DNA of 64,000 nucleotides. Source: Streptomyces sp. CMB-StM0423. GTDB lineage: Bacteria; Actinomycetota; Actinomycetes; Streptomycetales; Streptomycetaceae. A model generated the notes under the pieces. It was not told where the DNA came from. It saw nothing but the letters and a program-made list of their open reading frames with translations, and did no database searches. The translations under genes were made by a program, and so were the position numbers. Positions 18,415-27,069 of the stretch are shown piece after piece. Numbering within the stretch: position 1 is the stretch's first letter; every line of letters begins with the position of its first letter. The stretch is from the NCBI RefSeq assembly GCF_002847285.1, contig NZ_CP025407.1:496001-560000 (forward strand), given 5' to 3'.

Positions 18415-19449
18415 ATGGGCACGAAGAAGACCGCCATATCCACCGCCGCCGCAGGACTGACCGCACTGCTGCTGGCCACGGGATGCAGCGGCGGTTCGGA
18501 CGACGACGGGGAAGGCGCCGGCGACGAGAGGGCCCAGCCCCGCCCGGTGATCAGCGAGGGCCAGGCCCGCAAGGTGCTGGAGCGCTACGTCGAGACCAAC
18601 AACGCGGCCAACGCCGCCCTGGACCGCAAGGCGCTCGGCGAGGTCGAGGGCGGCGCGCTGTACCAGCAGAGCCAGGCGCAGTACCGGCAGTTCCCCACGT
18701 ACGAGAAGAAGTACCAGTCGCTCTACAAGAAGCCGTTCCGCTACCGCGCCGACGAGGCCCGGTACTACCTACCGGCCCGCGGCGACTGGTACATGGTCGA
18801 CGCCCCGGTGGAGGGCCCGGGTTACGACGAGGGCGACCGCAGCCTGCTGGTCTTCCAGCGCGCCGGCGGCGGCACCTGGAAGAACGTCGCGTCCGTCGGC
18901 ATCCAGGGCCGGATCCCCGAGGTCGCCCGCGGCGACGGCGGCCTGCCCACCGTGCTGCCCGCCGACACCGAGGTGGGCGCCACCGCGCTCGACGGCCTGG
19001 ACGACGCGGTCAACGACCTCTATGTCTCGGGCGGCAAGAAGGACGGCAAGGTCCTCGCGGACAGCGAGGTGCGCAGGAACATGGTCAAGGACCACTCCAC
19101 CCGGCGGGACTGGATCAGGCCCGAGCACGACGGCTACTTCGAGACCGAATTCGAGTCCGAGAACCGCAAGTGGGACGACGCGTACAAGCCCGCCTTCCCC
19201 GACGTCTACGCGCTCCGCACGGCCGACGGCGGCGCGCTGACCGTCTTCAACTCGTACGACGCGCGCGTGGACTTCGCCATCCGGCCGGGCTTCCACATCA
19301 TCCCGGGGGATGCCACCAGCCTGTACGTCAAGGAGAAGGAGCCGCTGGGCGTACGCGAGTACTACGCGGTGCAGAACGCGGCCCACGTACCCGACAAGGG
19401 CAAGGTCCAACAGCTCGGCGGCGAGGTCGAGATGATCGGCGCGAGCTGA
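18415..19449 (+). CDS. Putative lipoprotein of unknown function
   Basis: A 344-residue exported protein. The signal peptide has basic residues (MGTKKT), a hydrophobic core and the lipobox LLATGC with Cys24, so the mature form should be lipid-anchored outside the membrane. A charged linker (GGSDDDGEGAGDE) follows. The mature domain starts with an NTF2-like helical region (ARKVLERYVETNNAANAALD) and continues with beta-rich segments such as DWYMVDAPVEGPGY and LTVFNSYDARVDFAI. Similar lipoproteins are common in Streptomyces without known function. It converges with the histidine kinase gene, 22 bases away. Confidence 0.8.
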   Translation: MGTKKTAISTAAAGLTALLLATGCSGGSDDDGEGAGDERAQPRPVISEGQARKVLERYVETNNAANAALDRKALGEVEGGALYQQSQAQYRQFPTYEKKYQSLYKKPFRYRADEARYYLPARGDWYMVDAPVEGPGYDEGDRSLLVFQRAGGGTWKNVASVGIQGRIPEVARGDGGLPTVLPADTEVGATALDGLDDAVNDLYVSGGKKDGKVLADSEVRRNMVKDHSTRRDWIRPEHDGYFETEFESENRKWDDAYKPAFPDVYALRTADGGALTVFNSYDARVDFAIRPGFHIIPGDATSLYVKEKEPLGVREYYAVQNAAHVPDKGKVQQLGGEVEMIGAS

Positions 19450-19471
19450 CCGCCCTCCTCCCCCGTTCCGC

Positions 19472-20641
19472 TCACCAGTCCGCCGGGTCCGGCGGCGGGA
19501 ACTCCACCGTCACCGCGAGCCCGCCCTCAGGACCCGGCACCGTGGTCACCTCCGCGCGGTGCGCGGCGGCGACGGCGCCGACGATGGACAGCCCCAGGCC
19601 GTAGCCGCCGCCGGCCGACCGCGGCTGCAGCCGCTGGAACGGCTCGTACAGGTCGGGGATGCGCTCCGCGGGGATCCGCGGGCCGCTGTTGACCACCCGC
19701 AGCATCGGATAGCCCGTCTCCCTGACGTCCGTGGCCACCCGGACCCAGCCGCCGGGCGGGGTGTAACGCAGCGCGTTCTCCACCAGGTTGCCGGCGAGGC
19801 GGGCGATGAGCCGTTCGTCGCCCGAGGCGACCGCGGGGCACAGCGAGGAGTGCAGGTCCTGTGTGCCGGGCGCGGCCCGGGTGCGGTCGCGCAGCACCTC
19901 CCGTACCACCCGGGCGAGGTCGACGGGCTCGGCGGCGACCAGCCCGCTCTGGCTGCCGGCCAGCGTCAGCAGCGCCTCGATCAGCCGCTCCTGCTCCTCC
20001 CCCGCGGCGACGACCCGCTCGCACACGGCACGCAGCGACGCCGCGTCCGCGCCGGGGCGGGAGAGCGCCACCTCGACCATCGCGCGCTGGAGCGTCAGCG
20101 GTGTGCGCAGTTCGTGTGAGGCGTTGGCGACGAACCGGCGCTGGGCCTCGAACGCGGCGTCGAGCCGGGACAGCAGCCCGTCGAAGGTGTCGCCGAGGTC
20201 CTTCAGCTCGTCGTCGGGGCCCGCTATGGCCAGCCGGGCGTGCAGGTTGTGCTCGGAGATCCGCCGGGCGCGGCCCGCCATGATCCGCACCGGCCGCAGC
20301 ACCCGGCCGGCCATCACCCAGCCCAGGGCGACGGAGACGGCGGTCATCAGGGCGAGCGCGATGCCGGACTGCGCGAGCAGGGCCTGCAGCGCGGCCTCGT
20401 GGCGCTCGGTGGCCACGTGCTGGATGTCGGGGTCGCTCCCGCCGCCGGCCTGGGTGGAGTCGAACCTGACGAGGACGCCCTTGGTGGCGTTGCCCCGGGC
20501 GACGAGCGCGTACGTGATGGCGAGCAGCGCGACGCCGGAGACCAGGAAGAGCGCGCCGTACAGCAGCGTCAGCCGGAGCCGGACGGTCCAGCGGAGCCGG
20601 CGGCCGGCGCGGCGGGCGGGGTCAGATGCGGTATCCGGCAT
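19472..20641 (-). CDS. Sensor histidine kinase
   Basis: A 389-residue membrane kinase. Two membrane segments, about residues 24-45 and 95-115, frame a short extracytoplasmic loop of some 45 residues. A HAMP linker (AGRVLRPVRIMAGRARRISEHNL) leads to the H box NASHELRTP, with phospho-acceptor His176. The N box is NLVENALRYTPPGG and the ATP-lid region reads GGGYGLGLSIVGAVAAAH. The small sensor loop suggests that it senses something at or in the membrane. Its ATG overlaps the response-regulator gene by 20 bases, so the two form one operon. The target is probably the ABC operon upstream. Confidence 0.92.
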   Translation of the reverse strand: MPDTASDPARRAGRRLRWTVRLRLTLLYGALFLVSGVALLAITYALVARGNATKGVLVRFDSTQAGGGSDPDIQHVATERHEAALQALLAQSGIALALMTAVSVALGWVMAGRVLRPVRIMAGRARRISEHNLHARLAIAGPDDELKDLGDTFDGLLSRLDAAFEAQRRFVANASHELRTPLTLQRAMVEVALSRPGADAASLRAVCERVVAAGEEQERLIEALLTLAGSQSGLVAAEPVDLARVVREVLRDRTRAAPGTQDLHSSLCPAVASGDERLIARLAGNLVENALRYTPPGGWVRVATDVRETGYPMLRVVNSGPRIPAERIPDLYEPFQRLQPRSAGGGYGLGLSIVGAVAAAHRAEVTTVPGPEGGLAVTVEFPPPDPADW

Positions 20642-21275
20642 GGGGGACGGTCTCGATCACCGGAGGGTCGCCGAGCTTGCGGCGCAGCCTGCTGACGGTG
20701 ACCTTCACGGCGTTGGTGAACGGGTCCGCGGCGCCGTCCCAGGCCCGTTCGAGGAGTTCCTCGGCGGAGACCACGGCGCCCTGCGCGGACAGCAGCAGCT
20801 CCAGCACCGCGAGTTCCTTGCGGGACAGGTCGAGCCGGCGGCCGCCGCGGCTGGCGAGGTGCTGCGCGGGGACGAGGGTCAGGTCGCCGCGGGTGAGGAC
20901 CGGCGGCACGGCGTTCGACGGGCGCCGGCCGAGGGCGCGGATGCGGGCGATCAGCTCGGCGAACGCGAAGGGCTTGGTCAGGTAGTCGTCGGCGCCGAGG
21001 CCGAGGCCGTCGACCCGGTCGGCGACGGTGGTGGAGGCGGTGAGCATCAGCACCCGGGTGCGGCTGCCGTGCCGGGTCAGCGCCCGGCACACCTCGTCGC
21101 CGTGCAGCCGGGGCAGGTCGCGGTCCAGCACGATCACGTCGTACTCACTGCTCGTGGCACGGTCGATGGCCTCCTGGCCGTCGTACGCGAGGTCCGTGTC
21201 CATACCGTCCTCGCGCAGTCCGGTGGCGACGGTATCGGCCAGCTCCCGGTGGTCCTCCACGATCAGCACACGCAT
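20622..21275 (-). CDS. OmpR/PhoB-family response regulator
   Basis: A 217-residue regulator. The receiver domain (residues 1-115) has the acidic pair in VEDH, phospho-acceptor Asp51 in VLDRDLP, Thr in MLTAST and the conserved Lys in YLTKPF. The C-terminal winged helix (about 125-217) ends with NAVKVTVSRLRRKLG and the wing VPHAGYRI. ATG 21275 begins the receiver directly. It is co-transcribed with the kinase, and a pair of GTTACC/GTTTAC direct repeats lies just ahead of its start. The neighbouring MacB-like operon on the same strand is the obvious candidate regulon. Confidence 0.93.
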   Translation of the reverse strand: MRVLIVEDHRELADTVATGLREDGMDTDLAYDGQEAIDRATSSEYDVIVLDRDLPRLHGDEVCRALTRHGSRTRVLMLTASTTVADRVDGLGLGADDYLTKPFAFAELIARIRALGRRPSNAVPPVLTRGDLTLVPAQHLASRGGRRLDLSRKELAVLELLLSAQGAVVSAEELLERAWDGAADPFTNAVKVTVSRLRRKLGDPPVIETVPHAGYRI

Positions 21276-21298
21276 GCCGTCAGGGTGCCGGAGACCGC

Positions 21299-21314
21299 GT
21301 AAACCCCCGGTAAC
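21299..21314 (-). promoter_or_regulatory. Direct repeat, possible response-regulator site
   Basis: Read on the minus strand, GTTACC and GTTTAC half-sites start 10 bases apart, one helical turn. They lie 24 bases upstream of the response-regulator ATG. OmpR-family regulators bind tandem half-sites with this spacing, so autoregulation is plausible. The rest of the 219-base gap up to the permease gene shows no other feature. Confidence 0.35.
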
Positions 21315-21494
21315 AGACGAGGTCACGGGGCTGGACGGCCGGGAGGCGGCTCGCCGGCCGGACGGTCGGCGGCCGGGCGTACGCCGAGGCGGAGCCCCCA
21401 CTGCTCGGGGGGACAGCAGGGGCACCGCGGTCTGCGTGGGCGTGCCGCGTATCGACGCACCGTCCGAACTCCCCGGGGCCGGTGCACCGGTACC

Positions 21495-22751
21495 TCAGGT
21501 GGTGGCCAGCGCCTCGGTGGGAGGCAGCCGGGCGGCGCGCACCGCCGGGTAGAACCCGGCGAGGCCGCCGATGAGGAGCGTCGCGCCGATGCCGCCGGCC
21601 ATCGCCCATATCGGCACCACCGTCGCCCAGTCCTGGGACGTGGCGTAGCCGACGGTCACGCCGATGCCCAGGACCACGCCGCCGAGGCCGCCGAGCGCGG
21701 ACAGCAGCAGCGCCTCGCAGAGGAACTGGCTGCGGATCTGGCCGCGGGTGGCGCCCAGCGAGCGGCGCAGGCCGATCTCGGAGCGGCGTTCGAGCACGGA
21801 GATGACCATGGTGTTGGCCACGCCCACGCCGCCGACGATCAGCGCCACCCCGCCGAGTCCCAGCAGCAGGCCGCTGAGGGTCTCGTCGGTGGCCTCCTTG
21901 GCCGCCAGGGCGTCGGAGGGGCGGGAGACGGTGGCCTCGTTGGGGTTCTCCGGGTTGGCGGTGGCGCCGAGGACCGACTGCACGTCCGCGACGGCGGACT
22001 CGTCGGTGCGGGTGTAGATCGTCGTGGGGGTGCCGGCGAAGCCCAGCTCGTCCTCGGCGACGTCCCAGCCGACCAGCGCGGCCGAGTCCAGCTCGGGCAC
22101 CAGCTCGTTGTACGCGGTGAGGCCCACGACCGTGAACCACCGACCGCCCAGCCACACCTGCGAGTCGGGCCCCGCCTCGTAGACCCCGAGCTGCTCGGCG
22201 GCCTTGGGGCCGAGGACCACCGCGGGGTAGCGGCTGTTCGCCTCGTTCAGCCAGCGGCCGTCGGTGATCCGCAGCCCGACGGACTCCGGCAGGTCGATGC
22301 GGGCCGCGCTGACGCTGAGGCCGCCGGTCTGCTCTTCCGGGATCCGGTCGTTGCGGAAGACGTTGGCGTCGACGCGTCCGACGGCGGAGACCTTCTCGAC
22401 GTCCGGGATGGCCCCGATCATGCCCACGGACTCCGCCGGCAGGCTGGCCTCGGAGCCCGAGAACGACTGCCCGGGGGTGACGGTGAGGAGGTTGGTGCCC
22501 AGCGCGTTCAGCCGGCGGTCCAGATCCTCCGTGGAGGAGGTGGAGATGCCGACGACGCCGATCATCGCGGCGATGCCGATGGCGATCCCGAGCGCGGAGA
22601 GGAACACCCGCATGGGGCGCGAGCGCAGCCCCGAGCCCCCGACCCGCAGCATGTCCGCCGGGGTCATCCGGGCGGGCTTCGGCGGGGTGGGCGGCGGCGG
22701 TACGGGCGGCTGCGCGCGGTCGAGCTCCGCCGTCGCGTGCGGCGCGGTCAT
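21495..22751 (-). CDS. MacB-like ABC transporter permease (FtsX domain)
   Basis: A 418-residue permease. The first membrane segment lies in the family-typical MRVFLSALGIAIGIAAMIGVVGIS, preceded by a Pro-rich cytoplasmic tail. A large extracytoplasmic MacB-PCD domain (about 75-260) follows. The C-terminal FtsX region has three membrane helices, including LLLGLGGVALIVGGVGVANTMVISVLERRSEIGLRRSLGA. Such permeases act as mechanotransmitters with an adaptor protein to export peptides, antibiotics or lipids. The start overlaps the ATPase stop by four bases (ATGA). Confidence 0.92.
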   Translation of the reverse strand: MTAPHATAELDRAQPPVPPPPTPPKPARMTPADMLRVGGSGLRSRPMRVFLSALGIAIGIAAMIGVVGISTSSTEDLDRRLNALGTNLLTVTPGQSFSGSEASLPAESVGMIGAIPDVEKVSAVGRVDANVFRNDRIPEEQTGGLSVSAARIDLPESVGLRITDGRWLNEANSRYPAVVLGPKAAEQLGVYEAGPDSQVWLGGRWFTVVGLTAYNELVPELDSAALVGWDVAEDELGFAGTPTTIYTRTDESAVADVQSVLGATANPENPNEATVSRPSDALAAKEATDETLSGLLLGLGGVALIVGGVGVANTMVISVLERRSEIGLRRSLGATRGQIRSQFLCEALLLSALGGLGGVVLGIGVTVGYATSQDWATVVPIWAMAGGIGATLLIGGLAGFYPAVRAARLPPTEALATT

Positions 22752-23476
22752 CGGACGGCCTCCTGGGAGAGCCGGGCGGCCGGGAGGGCCGCGGCGGTGG
22801 CGGAGTCGTGCTCGATGCTGCCGTCCTTGAGGCGGACCTCGCGGGGCAGGGAGGCGGCGATGTCGCGGTCGTGGGTGATGACGACGACGGTGGTGCCGGC
22901 CTCGTGGAGCTGGTGCAGCAGCTCCATCACGACCGCCCCGGAGCGGGAGTCGAGCGCGCCGGTGGGCTCGTCGGCGAGCAGCAGGGGCGGGTCGCCGAGG
23001 ACCGCGCGGGCGATGGCGACGCGCTGCTTCTCGCCGCCGGAGAGCTGGTGCGGTTCGTGGTAGAGGCGGTGGCCGAGGCCCACGCGGCGCATGGCCCGCT
23101 CGGCGAGGCGGCGCCGTTCGGCGCGGGTCCGGCCGCTGTAGAGCAGCCCGTCGGCGACGTTGTCGAGCGCCGGGACGCCGGGGGCGAGGTGGAACTGCTG
23201 GAAGACGAAGCCGATGGTGCCCGCCCGCAGAGCCGACAGCTCCCGGTCGCTGAGCCGGTCGATGTCGTGGCCGTCGATGCGGACGGTGCCCGCGGACGGG
23301 CGGTCGAGCGTCCCCATGATGTTGAGCATGGTGGACTTGCCCGAGCCGGAGGGGCCGACGACCGCCAGCAGCTCGCCGCGCCGGATGACGACGTCGGCGG
23401 AGCGGAGGGCGGCGACGTCCCCGTACGTCTTGGTGACCCCGGTCAGCTCGACCACCGGATGGGACGGGACGGTCAC
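22748..23476 (-). CDS. ABC transporter ATP-binding protein (MacB/LolD type)
   Basis: A 242-residue ATPase. Walker A is GPSGSGKST, the signature is LSGGEKQR, Walker B is LLLADEPTGALDS and the switch His lies in VVVITHDRD. The Q loop reads GFVFQQFHL, which is typical of the MacB/LolD class. It energises the FtsX-type permease encoded next, with a 4-base overlap on each side of the gene. Substrate specificity is not visible. The position beside a peptide-antibiotic cluster makes a part in resistance or export possible but unproven. Confidence 0.94.
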   Translation of the reverse strand: MTVPSHPVVELTGVTKTYGDVAALRSADVVIRRGELLAVVGPSGSGKSTMLNIMGTLDRPSAGTVRIDGHDIDRLSDRELSALRAGTIGFVFQQFHLAPGVPALDNVADGLLYSGRTRAERRRLAERAMRRVGLGHRLYHEPHQLSGGEKQRVAIARAVLGDPPLLLADEPTGALDSRSGAVVMELLHQLHEAGTTVVVITHDRDIAASLPREVRLKDGSIEHDSATAAALPAARLSQEAVR

Positions 23477-24855
23477 TTCGGAACCCCCACGGACATGCCT
23501 TCTTCGATGCCGTCGCCGGTGATCTCGACCAGCCCGTTGGCGAACATGCCCAGCTCGACGGGGACGGACTCCGTGCTGCCGCCCGCGGTGACCTTCTGCA
23601 CCGCGTAGCCGCCGCCCTGCCGGGCGACCAGCGCGTTCACGGGCACCGCGAGCACGTCCTCGCGGGTGTCCGCCTTGAGCACCACGTCGACGGGCGCGGC
23701 CTGGTACCGGCCGAGCTTGTCCTGCTGGCTCACGGTCAACTGCAGGGGCAGCGTGGACTCCTGGTCCTCCTCGCCCTGGCCGCCGGCGTCGCCGGAGCCG
23801 GAGCCCGAGGCGGCGGGCGGGGTGCCGATGTCGGTCACCTTGCCGTCCACGGTGGTGCCGTTGGGCAGTTCGATCTCGGCCTTGGTGCCGACCCGTACGA
23901 GGTCCTCGAACTGCGCGTCCAGCTCCACGGAGACGACCCGCTCGGTGCCGGTCCAGTCGAGGACCGCGCCCTCGGCCTTGGCGCCGGGCCAGGTCTGCAG
24001 CGCGGCGACCCGCCGGGCGCTCTCCGCGGTCACGGCGTCACCGGCCCCGACGACGCCGGTCTGCTCCCGGCCCATGTCCTCCTGCCAGGCGGAGACCGCG
24101 TCCGCGGTGTCCGAGCTGTACGTCTCGTCGACGGTGAACCCGGTGTAGCCGAGCTTGTCGAGGTTGCGCTCCAGCAGTTCGACGTCGCCGCCCTCGCTGC
24201 CGTCCGACAGCGTGCGGTACAGCGGGGTGTCGCCGTAGAACAGCGGGACCTTCTCGCCGTCGACGCTGTAGACGGTGTCGCCGCGCTTGATCGTGGAGCC
24301 CTCGTTGGGCGTCCAGGTGACGATCCCGGCGCCCGTGTCCGCGGCATCGGCGCCGGAACCGGCCGCGGTTCCGCCGCCGCCGGCCGGCTGGCCGGTGCCG
24401 GGGTCCGCGCCGGGGTCGGCGCCGCCGGCCGCCGAAGCGATGGCCTCGACCGTGGACACGTCGCCGTAGCCCAGGGTGCCGTCCACGGTCTCGCTGCTGG
24501 TGAGCGTCGTACGTTTCACCTGGGCCGTCGCGGCCGGTCCCGACGGGCCGGCGGCGGGCTCTTCCGAGTCCTCGCCGCCGAGCGCGCCGGTGGCGGCGAG
24601 GCCCGCCGCCGCGGCGACGCCGATCGCGATCACCACGACCAGCGCCATCCGCAGCCTGCGGCTCTTGCGCGCCGGCTCGGGGCCGCTCGGCGCGCCGTCG
24701 CCTTCGGCGGGCGGGGCCGCGGTGGCGAGTTCGCCGCCGGACCCGTCCGCCTCGGGGCCGCCGCCCGCGGTGAGCGGCCCGGGCGGGCGGACTTCCAGCG
24801 CGCCCGGTGGCCGTTCCCGCAGGTTCAGCTCCTCCGTCTCCTCACGGCTGGTCAC
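23473..24855 (-). CDS. HlyD-like efflux adaptor with peptidoglycan-binding-like domain
   Basis: A 460-residue membrane-fusion-type protein. Residues 1-75 are a Pro/Glu-rich cytoplasmic tail. One membrane helix (about 78-100, LRMALVVVIAIGVAAAAGLAATGAL) is followed by the adaptor part, whose central segment (VELLERNLDKLGYTGFTVDE...) is a peptidoglycan-binding-like domain. The C-terminus is a beta-barrel region (VDVVLKADTREDVLAVPVNALV). This is the actinomycete partner of MacB-type transporters. The GTG start at 24855 overlaps the lipoprotein stop (GTGA). Low-complexity Gly/Ala/Asp inserts lie near residues 135-165. Confidence 0.88.
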   Translation of the reverse strand: MTSREETEELNLRERPPGALEVRPPGPLTAGGGPEADGSGGELATAAPPAEGDGAPSGPEPARKSRRLRMALVVVIAIGVAAAAGLAATGALGGEDSEEPAAGPSGPAATAQVKRTTLTSSETVDGTLGYGDVSTVEAIASAAGGADPGADPGTGQPAGGGGTAAGSGADAADTGAGIVTWTPNEGSTIKRGDTVYSVDGEKVPLFYGDTPLYRTLSDGSEGGDVELLERNLDKLGYTGFTVDETYSSDTADAVSAWQEDMGREQTGVVGAGDAVTAESARRVAALQTWPGAKAEGAVLDWTGTERVVSVELDAQFEDLVRVGTKAEIELPNGTTVDGKVTDIGTPPAASGSGSGDAGGQGEEDQESTLPLQLTVSQQDKLGRYQAAPVDVVLKADTREDVLAVPVNALVARQGGGYAVQKVTAGGSTESVPVELGMFANGLVEITGDGIEEGMSVGVPK

Positions 24856-25394
24856 TGCGGGCCCCCGCCGATCCGCATCCCGCCGCCGGGGTACTTGTCC
24901 TGGCATGCCTGCCGGGCGGGCTCGAACGTCGTCGGGTCGGCGGCACCCATGTCGACGACCATGCTGTTGCCCTCGATCTCCGGGTCGGGGAAGTCGGGCA
25001 CGCCGTTCTGGCGGATGCACTCGGCCCACTCCGCGACCTTCTCGGAGTCCAGCGGTTCGCCGCCGTTGGGGCCGCCCTGGCGCTGCGGCTGCTTGTCGCG
25101 GCAGGCTTCCTCCGCGGCCTTGAACTCGGCGGACTCCGGGTCGAAGCCGCCCTGGTTGAACATGACGCCGCCGGTGTCCTGCACCGGGTCCTTGAACTCC
25201 GGCACCCCGTTGTCACGCATGCACTGCGCGTACTCGACCGCCTGGTCGAACGGGCTGCCCGGAGAGGCGGACGTGCCGCCGTCGGAGGAGGCGGCCTCGG
25301 AATCGTCGGAGCACCCCGCCAGCACGACGCTGACGACGAGTGCGGACGAGGCGAGCAGGGTCTGCGCGAATGCGCGTTTGCGTGTGGTGAACAT
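24852..25394 (-). CDS. Lipoprotein with a duplicated CxxxNGVPxFxDP motif
   Basis: A 180-residue exported protein. The signal peptide ends in the lipobox VVLAGC (Cys28). The mature part contains two copies of one unit, YAQCMRDNGVPEFKDP and WAECIRQNGVPDFPDP, each followed by a second Cys in EEACRDK or RQACQDK. This suggests one disulfide per repeat. Proteins of this kind are found ahead of HlyD/MacB-type operons in actinomycetes, and their role is not known to me. It is the first gene of the four-gene transporter operon. ATG 25394 is chosen because it begins a proper signal peptide; a TAGAAC hexamer lies just upstream. Confidence 0.85.
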   Translation of the reverse strand: MFTTRKRAFAQTLLASSALVVSVVLAGCSDDSEAASSDGGTSASPGSPFDQAVEYAQCMRDNGVPEFKDPVQDTGGVMFNQGGFDPESAEFKAAEEACRDKQPQRQGGPNGGEPLDSEKVAEWAECIRQNGVPDFPDPEIEGNSMVVDMGAADPTTFEPARQACQDKYPGGGMRIGGGPQ

Positions 25395-25548
25395 GGGCCC
25401 AAGTTCTACGCGAGCGCCGGTCACAGGGCGGATACAGAACGTCGCCGGCGAAGTTCACCGGCGGTGGCTTTCATGAGAATTCGATGAATGGTGTTCTGTC
25501 GGCGGTGCTCAGCGCGCCGCAAGGACGCGCTTTATCCTCAGAAGAACT

Positions 25549-25821
25549 TCAGGCAACACTGCCCGAACCGGTAGTCCAGTCGGCTCTTTCGGCGCCGGCG
25601 GCGCCGTCGGAGCCCTCCCTCCCGGCGCCGTCGTGCAGCGAGATGGCCCGCCCGGGGCACCGGCCGGCGGCCGCGCGTACGGACCTGGCGAGCGCGGGCC
25701 CTGGGTGCGCGGTGGTGAGCAGCACCTTGCCGTCGTCCTCGGACTGGTCGAAGACCGCGGGCACATGCATCATGCACAGCCCGGACCCCACGCACCTGGT
25801 GCGGTCGACCCGTACCTCCAT
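25549..25821 (-). CDS. [3Fe-4S] ferredoxin
   Basis: A 90-residue electron carrier. It has exactly the three cysteines of the single-cluster [3Fe-4S] type that serves bacterial P450s: Cys10 and Cys16 in CVGSGLC and Cys55 in RCPGRAI. The core ends near residue 63, and a Ser/Gly/Ala-rich tail of about 27 residues follows, longer than usual. The ATG has an excellent GGAGGAG site. It lies 25 bases behind the second P450 gene, so it very likely supplies electrons to the two P450s. The next gene downstream begins the transporter operon, so this may be the left border of the peptide cluster. Confidence 0.93.
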   Translation of the reverse strand: MEVRVDRTRCVGSGLCMMHVPAVFDQSEDDGKVLLTTAHPGPALARSVRAAAGRCPGRAISLHDGAGREGSDGAAGAERADWTTGSGSVA

Positions 25822-25846
25822 CGTCGTCTCCTCCCCCGGCCGCCGG

Positions 25847-27061
25847 TCACCAGACGACCGGCAGCCGCTCCAGGCCGTAGGCGGTCGTGTGCAGCCGGAA
25901 CGGCACCTCCGCGGCCGGCGCGGCGAGGCGCAGGTGCGGGAAGCGGTGCAGCAGCGCCGTATAGCCGATGCCGAGTTCCATGCGGGCGAGCGCGGCGCCC
26001 AGGCAGTGGTGGATGCCGTGGCCGAAGGCGAGGTGGGCGGCGGGCTCGCGGGCGGGGTCGAAGCGGTCGGCGTCCGTGGTCAGGGCCGGGTCGCGGTTGG
26101 CCGTCGGCAGGGAGACGACGACGTGTTCGCCCGCCCTGACGAGCTGTCCGCCGACGGTGACGTCCTCCAGGGCGGTGCGGGGCGTGGGCGCGTGCGGCAC
26201 GGTCAGGTAGCGCAGCAGTTCGTCGACGGTACGGTCCACGGCCCCCGGGTCCGCGCGGATCTCCGCGAGCCGGTCGGGGTGTTCGAGCAGCACCAGGGTG
26301 CCGAGGCTCAGCATCCCGGAGATGTTGTCGAGGCCGGCGAGCATCAGGAGCACGCAGACGCCGCGGAGTTCCTTGTCGGTGACGTCGGTTCCGTGGTCCC
26401 GTACGAGCATGCCGAGGAAGCCGTCGCCCGGGTCCCGGCGCTGCCCGGCGACCAGGGCGGCGAGGTAGCGCGAGAAGGCGGCGCCGGCGGCGGCCCGGGC
26501 CTGCCGGCCGCGGCCCTGGTCCAGGTGGTGACGGGCGCGGCGCAGGAACGCGTCGCGGTCGTCGCGGGGAACGCCGATCAGCTCGCAGAGCACCGCGCCT
26601 GATACGGGGGTGGCGAACTGTTCCACGAGGTCGGCGGGCGGTCCCGCGCGTTCCACGGCGTCGAGGCGGTCGGCGACGATCTCCTCGATCCGCGGGCGGA
26701 GGCGGCGGATCCGGCGGACGGTGAACTCCGGGGTGAGCATCTTCCTGAGCCGGGTGTGCTCGGGCGGGTCGTAGTCCATGAGCTGCCCGATCATGTCGTC
26801 CGGGCGGTAGTCGTCGGGGTACGTCCCGTCCGCGCGCGCCGCGCGGCCGAAGCGGCGGCGGGTGGAGAACCGGACGTGGTCGCCGAGGACTTGGCGTACC
26901 TCGTCGTATCCGGTGACCAGCCAGACGTACTCCTCGCCGGCGCCGGGGCCGACGTCGATCCTGGTGACGGGCCGTGCCGCGGCGATGGCGCGCAGCTCGG
27001 CGGCGGGGTCGAAGCGCGTTCTGCGGGTGTAGGCGGGCGCGGGCCCGGGGCGGCGTGGCAT
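25847..27061 (-). CDS. Cytochrome P450 of the glycopeptide Oxy type
   Basis: A 404-residue P450. The haem ligand is Cys353 in FGHGIHHCLG, and the ExxR pair lies in DELLRYL. The I-helix reads LAGLDNISG, so the usual Thr is Asn. The segment GVPRDD (Pro165-Asp168) is the PRDD motif by which Oxy P450s dock on the X domain of glycopeptide synthetases. It should therefore act on the peptide still bound to the last carrier domain and form an aryl-aryl or aryl-ether crosslink. It follows the other P450 after eight bases, which indicates one transcript. Which ring it closes cannot be read. Confidence 0.85.
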   Translation of the reverse strand: MPRRPGPAPAYTRRTRFDPAAELRAIAAARPVTRIDVGPGAGEEYVWLVTGYDEVRQVLGDHVRFSTRRRFGRAARADGTYPDDYRPDDMIGQLMDYDPPEHTRLRKMLTPEFTVRRIRRLRPRIEEIVADRLDAVERAGPPADLVEQFATPVSGAVLCELIGVPRDDRDAFLRRARHHLDQGRGRQARAAAGAAFSRYLAALVAGQRRDPGDGFLGMLVRDHGTDVTDKELRGVCVLLMLAGLDNISGMLSLGTLVLLEHPDRLAEIRADPGAVDRTVDELLRYLTVPHAPTPRTALEDVTVGGQLVRAGEHVVVSLPTANRDPALTTDADRFDPAREPAAHLAFGHGIHHCLGAALARMELGIGYTALLHRFPHLRLAAPAAEVPFRLHTTAYGLERLPVVW

Positions 27062-27069
27062 CGGATCCC

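Noticed and set aside
19472..21275. Two-component system as VanR/VanS of a glycopeptide resistance locus
   Set aside because: The kinase and regulator show only generic family motifs, there is no vanHAX nearby, and the adjacent genes encode a MacB-like exporter.
25421..25474. Tiny 17-codon minus-strand frame ahead of the transporter lipoprotein
   Set aside because: It has no ribosome-binding site and no recognisable peptide features. It probably arises by chance in the promoter region.
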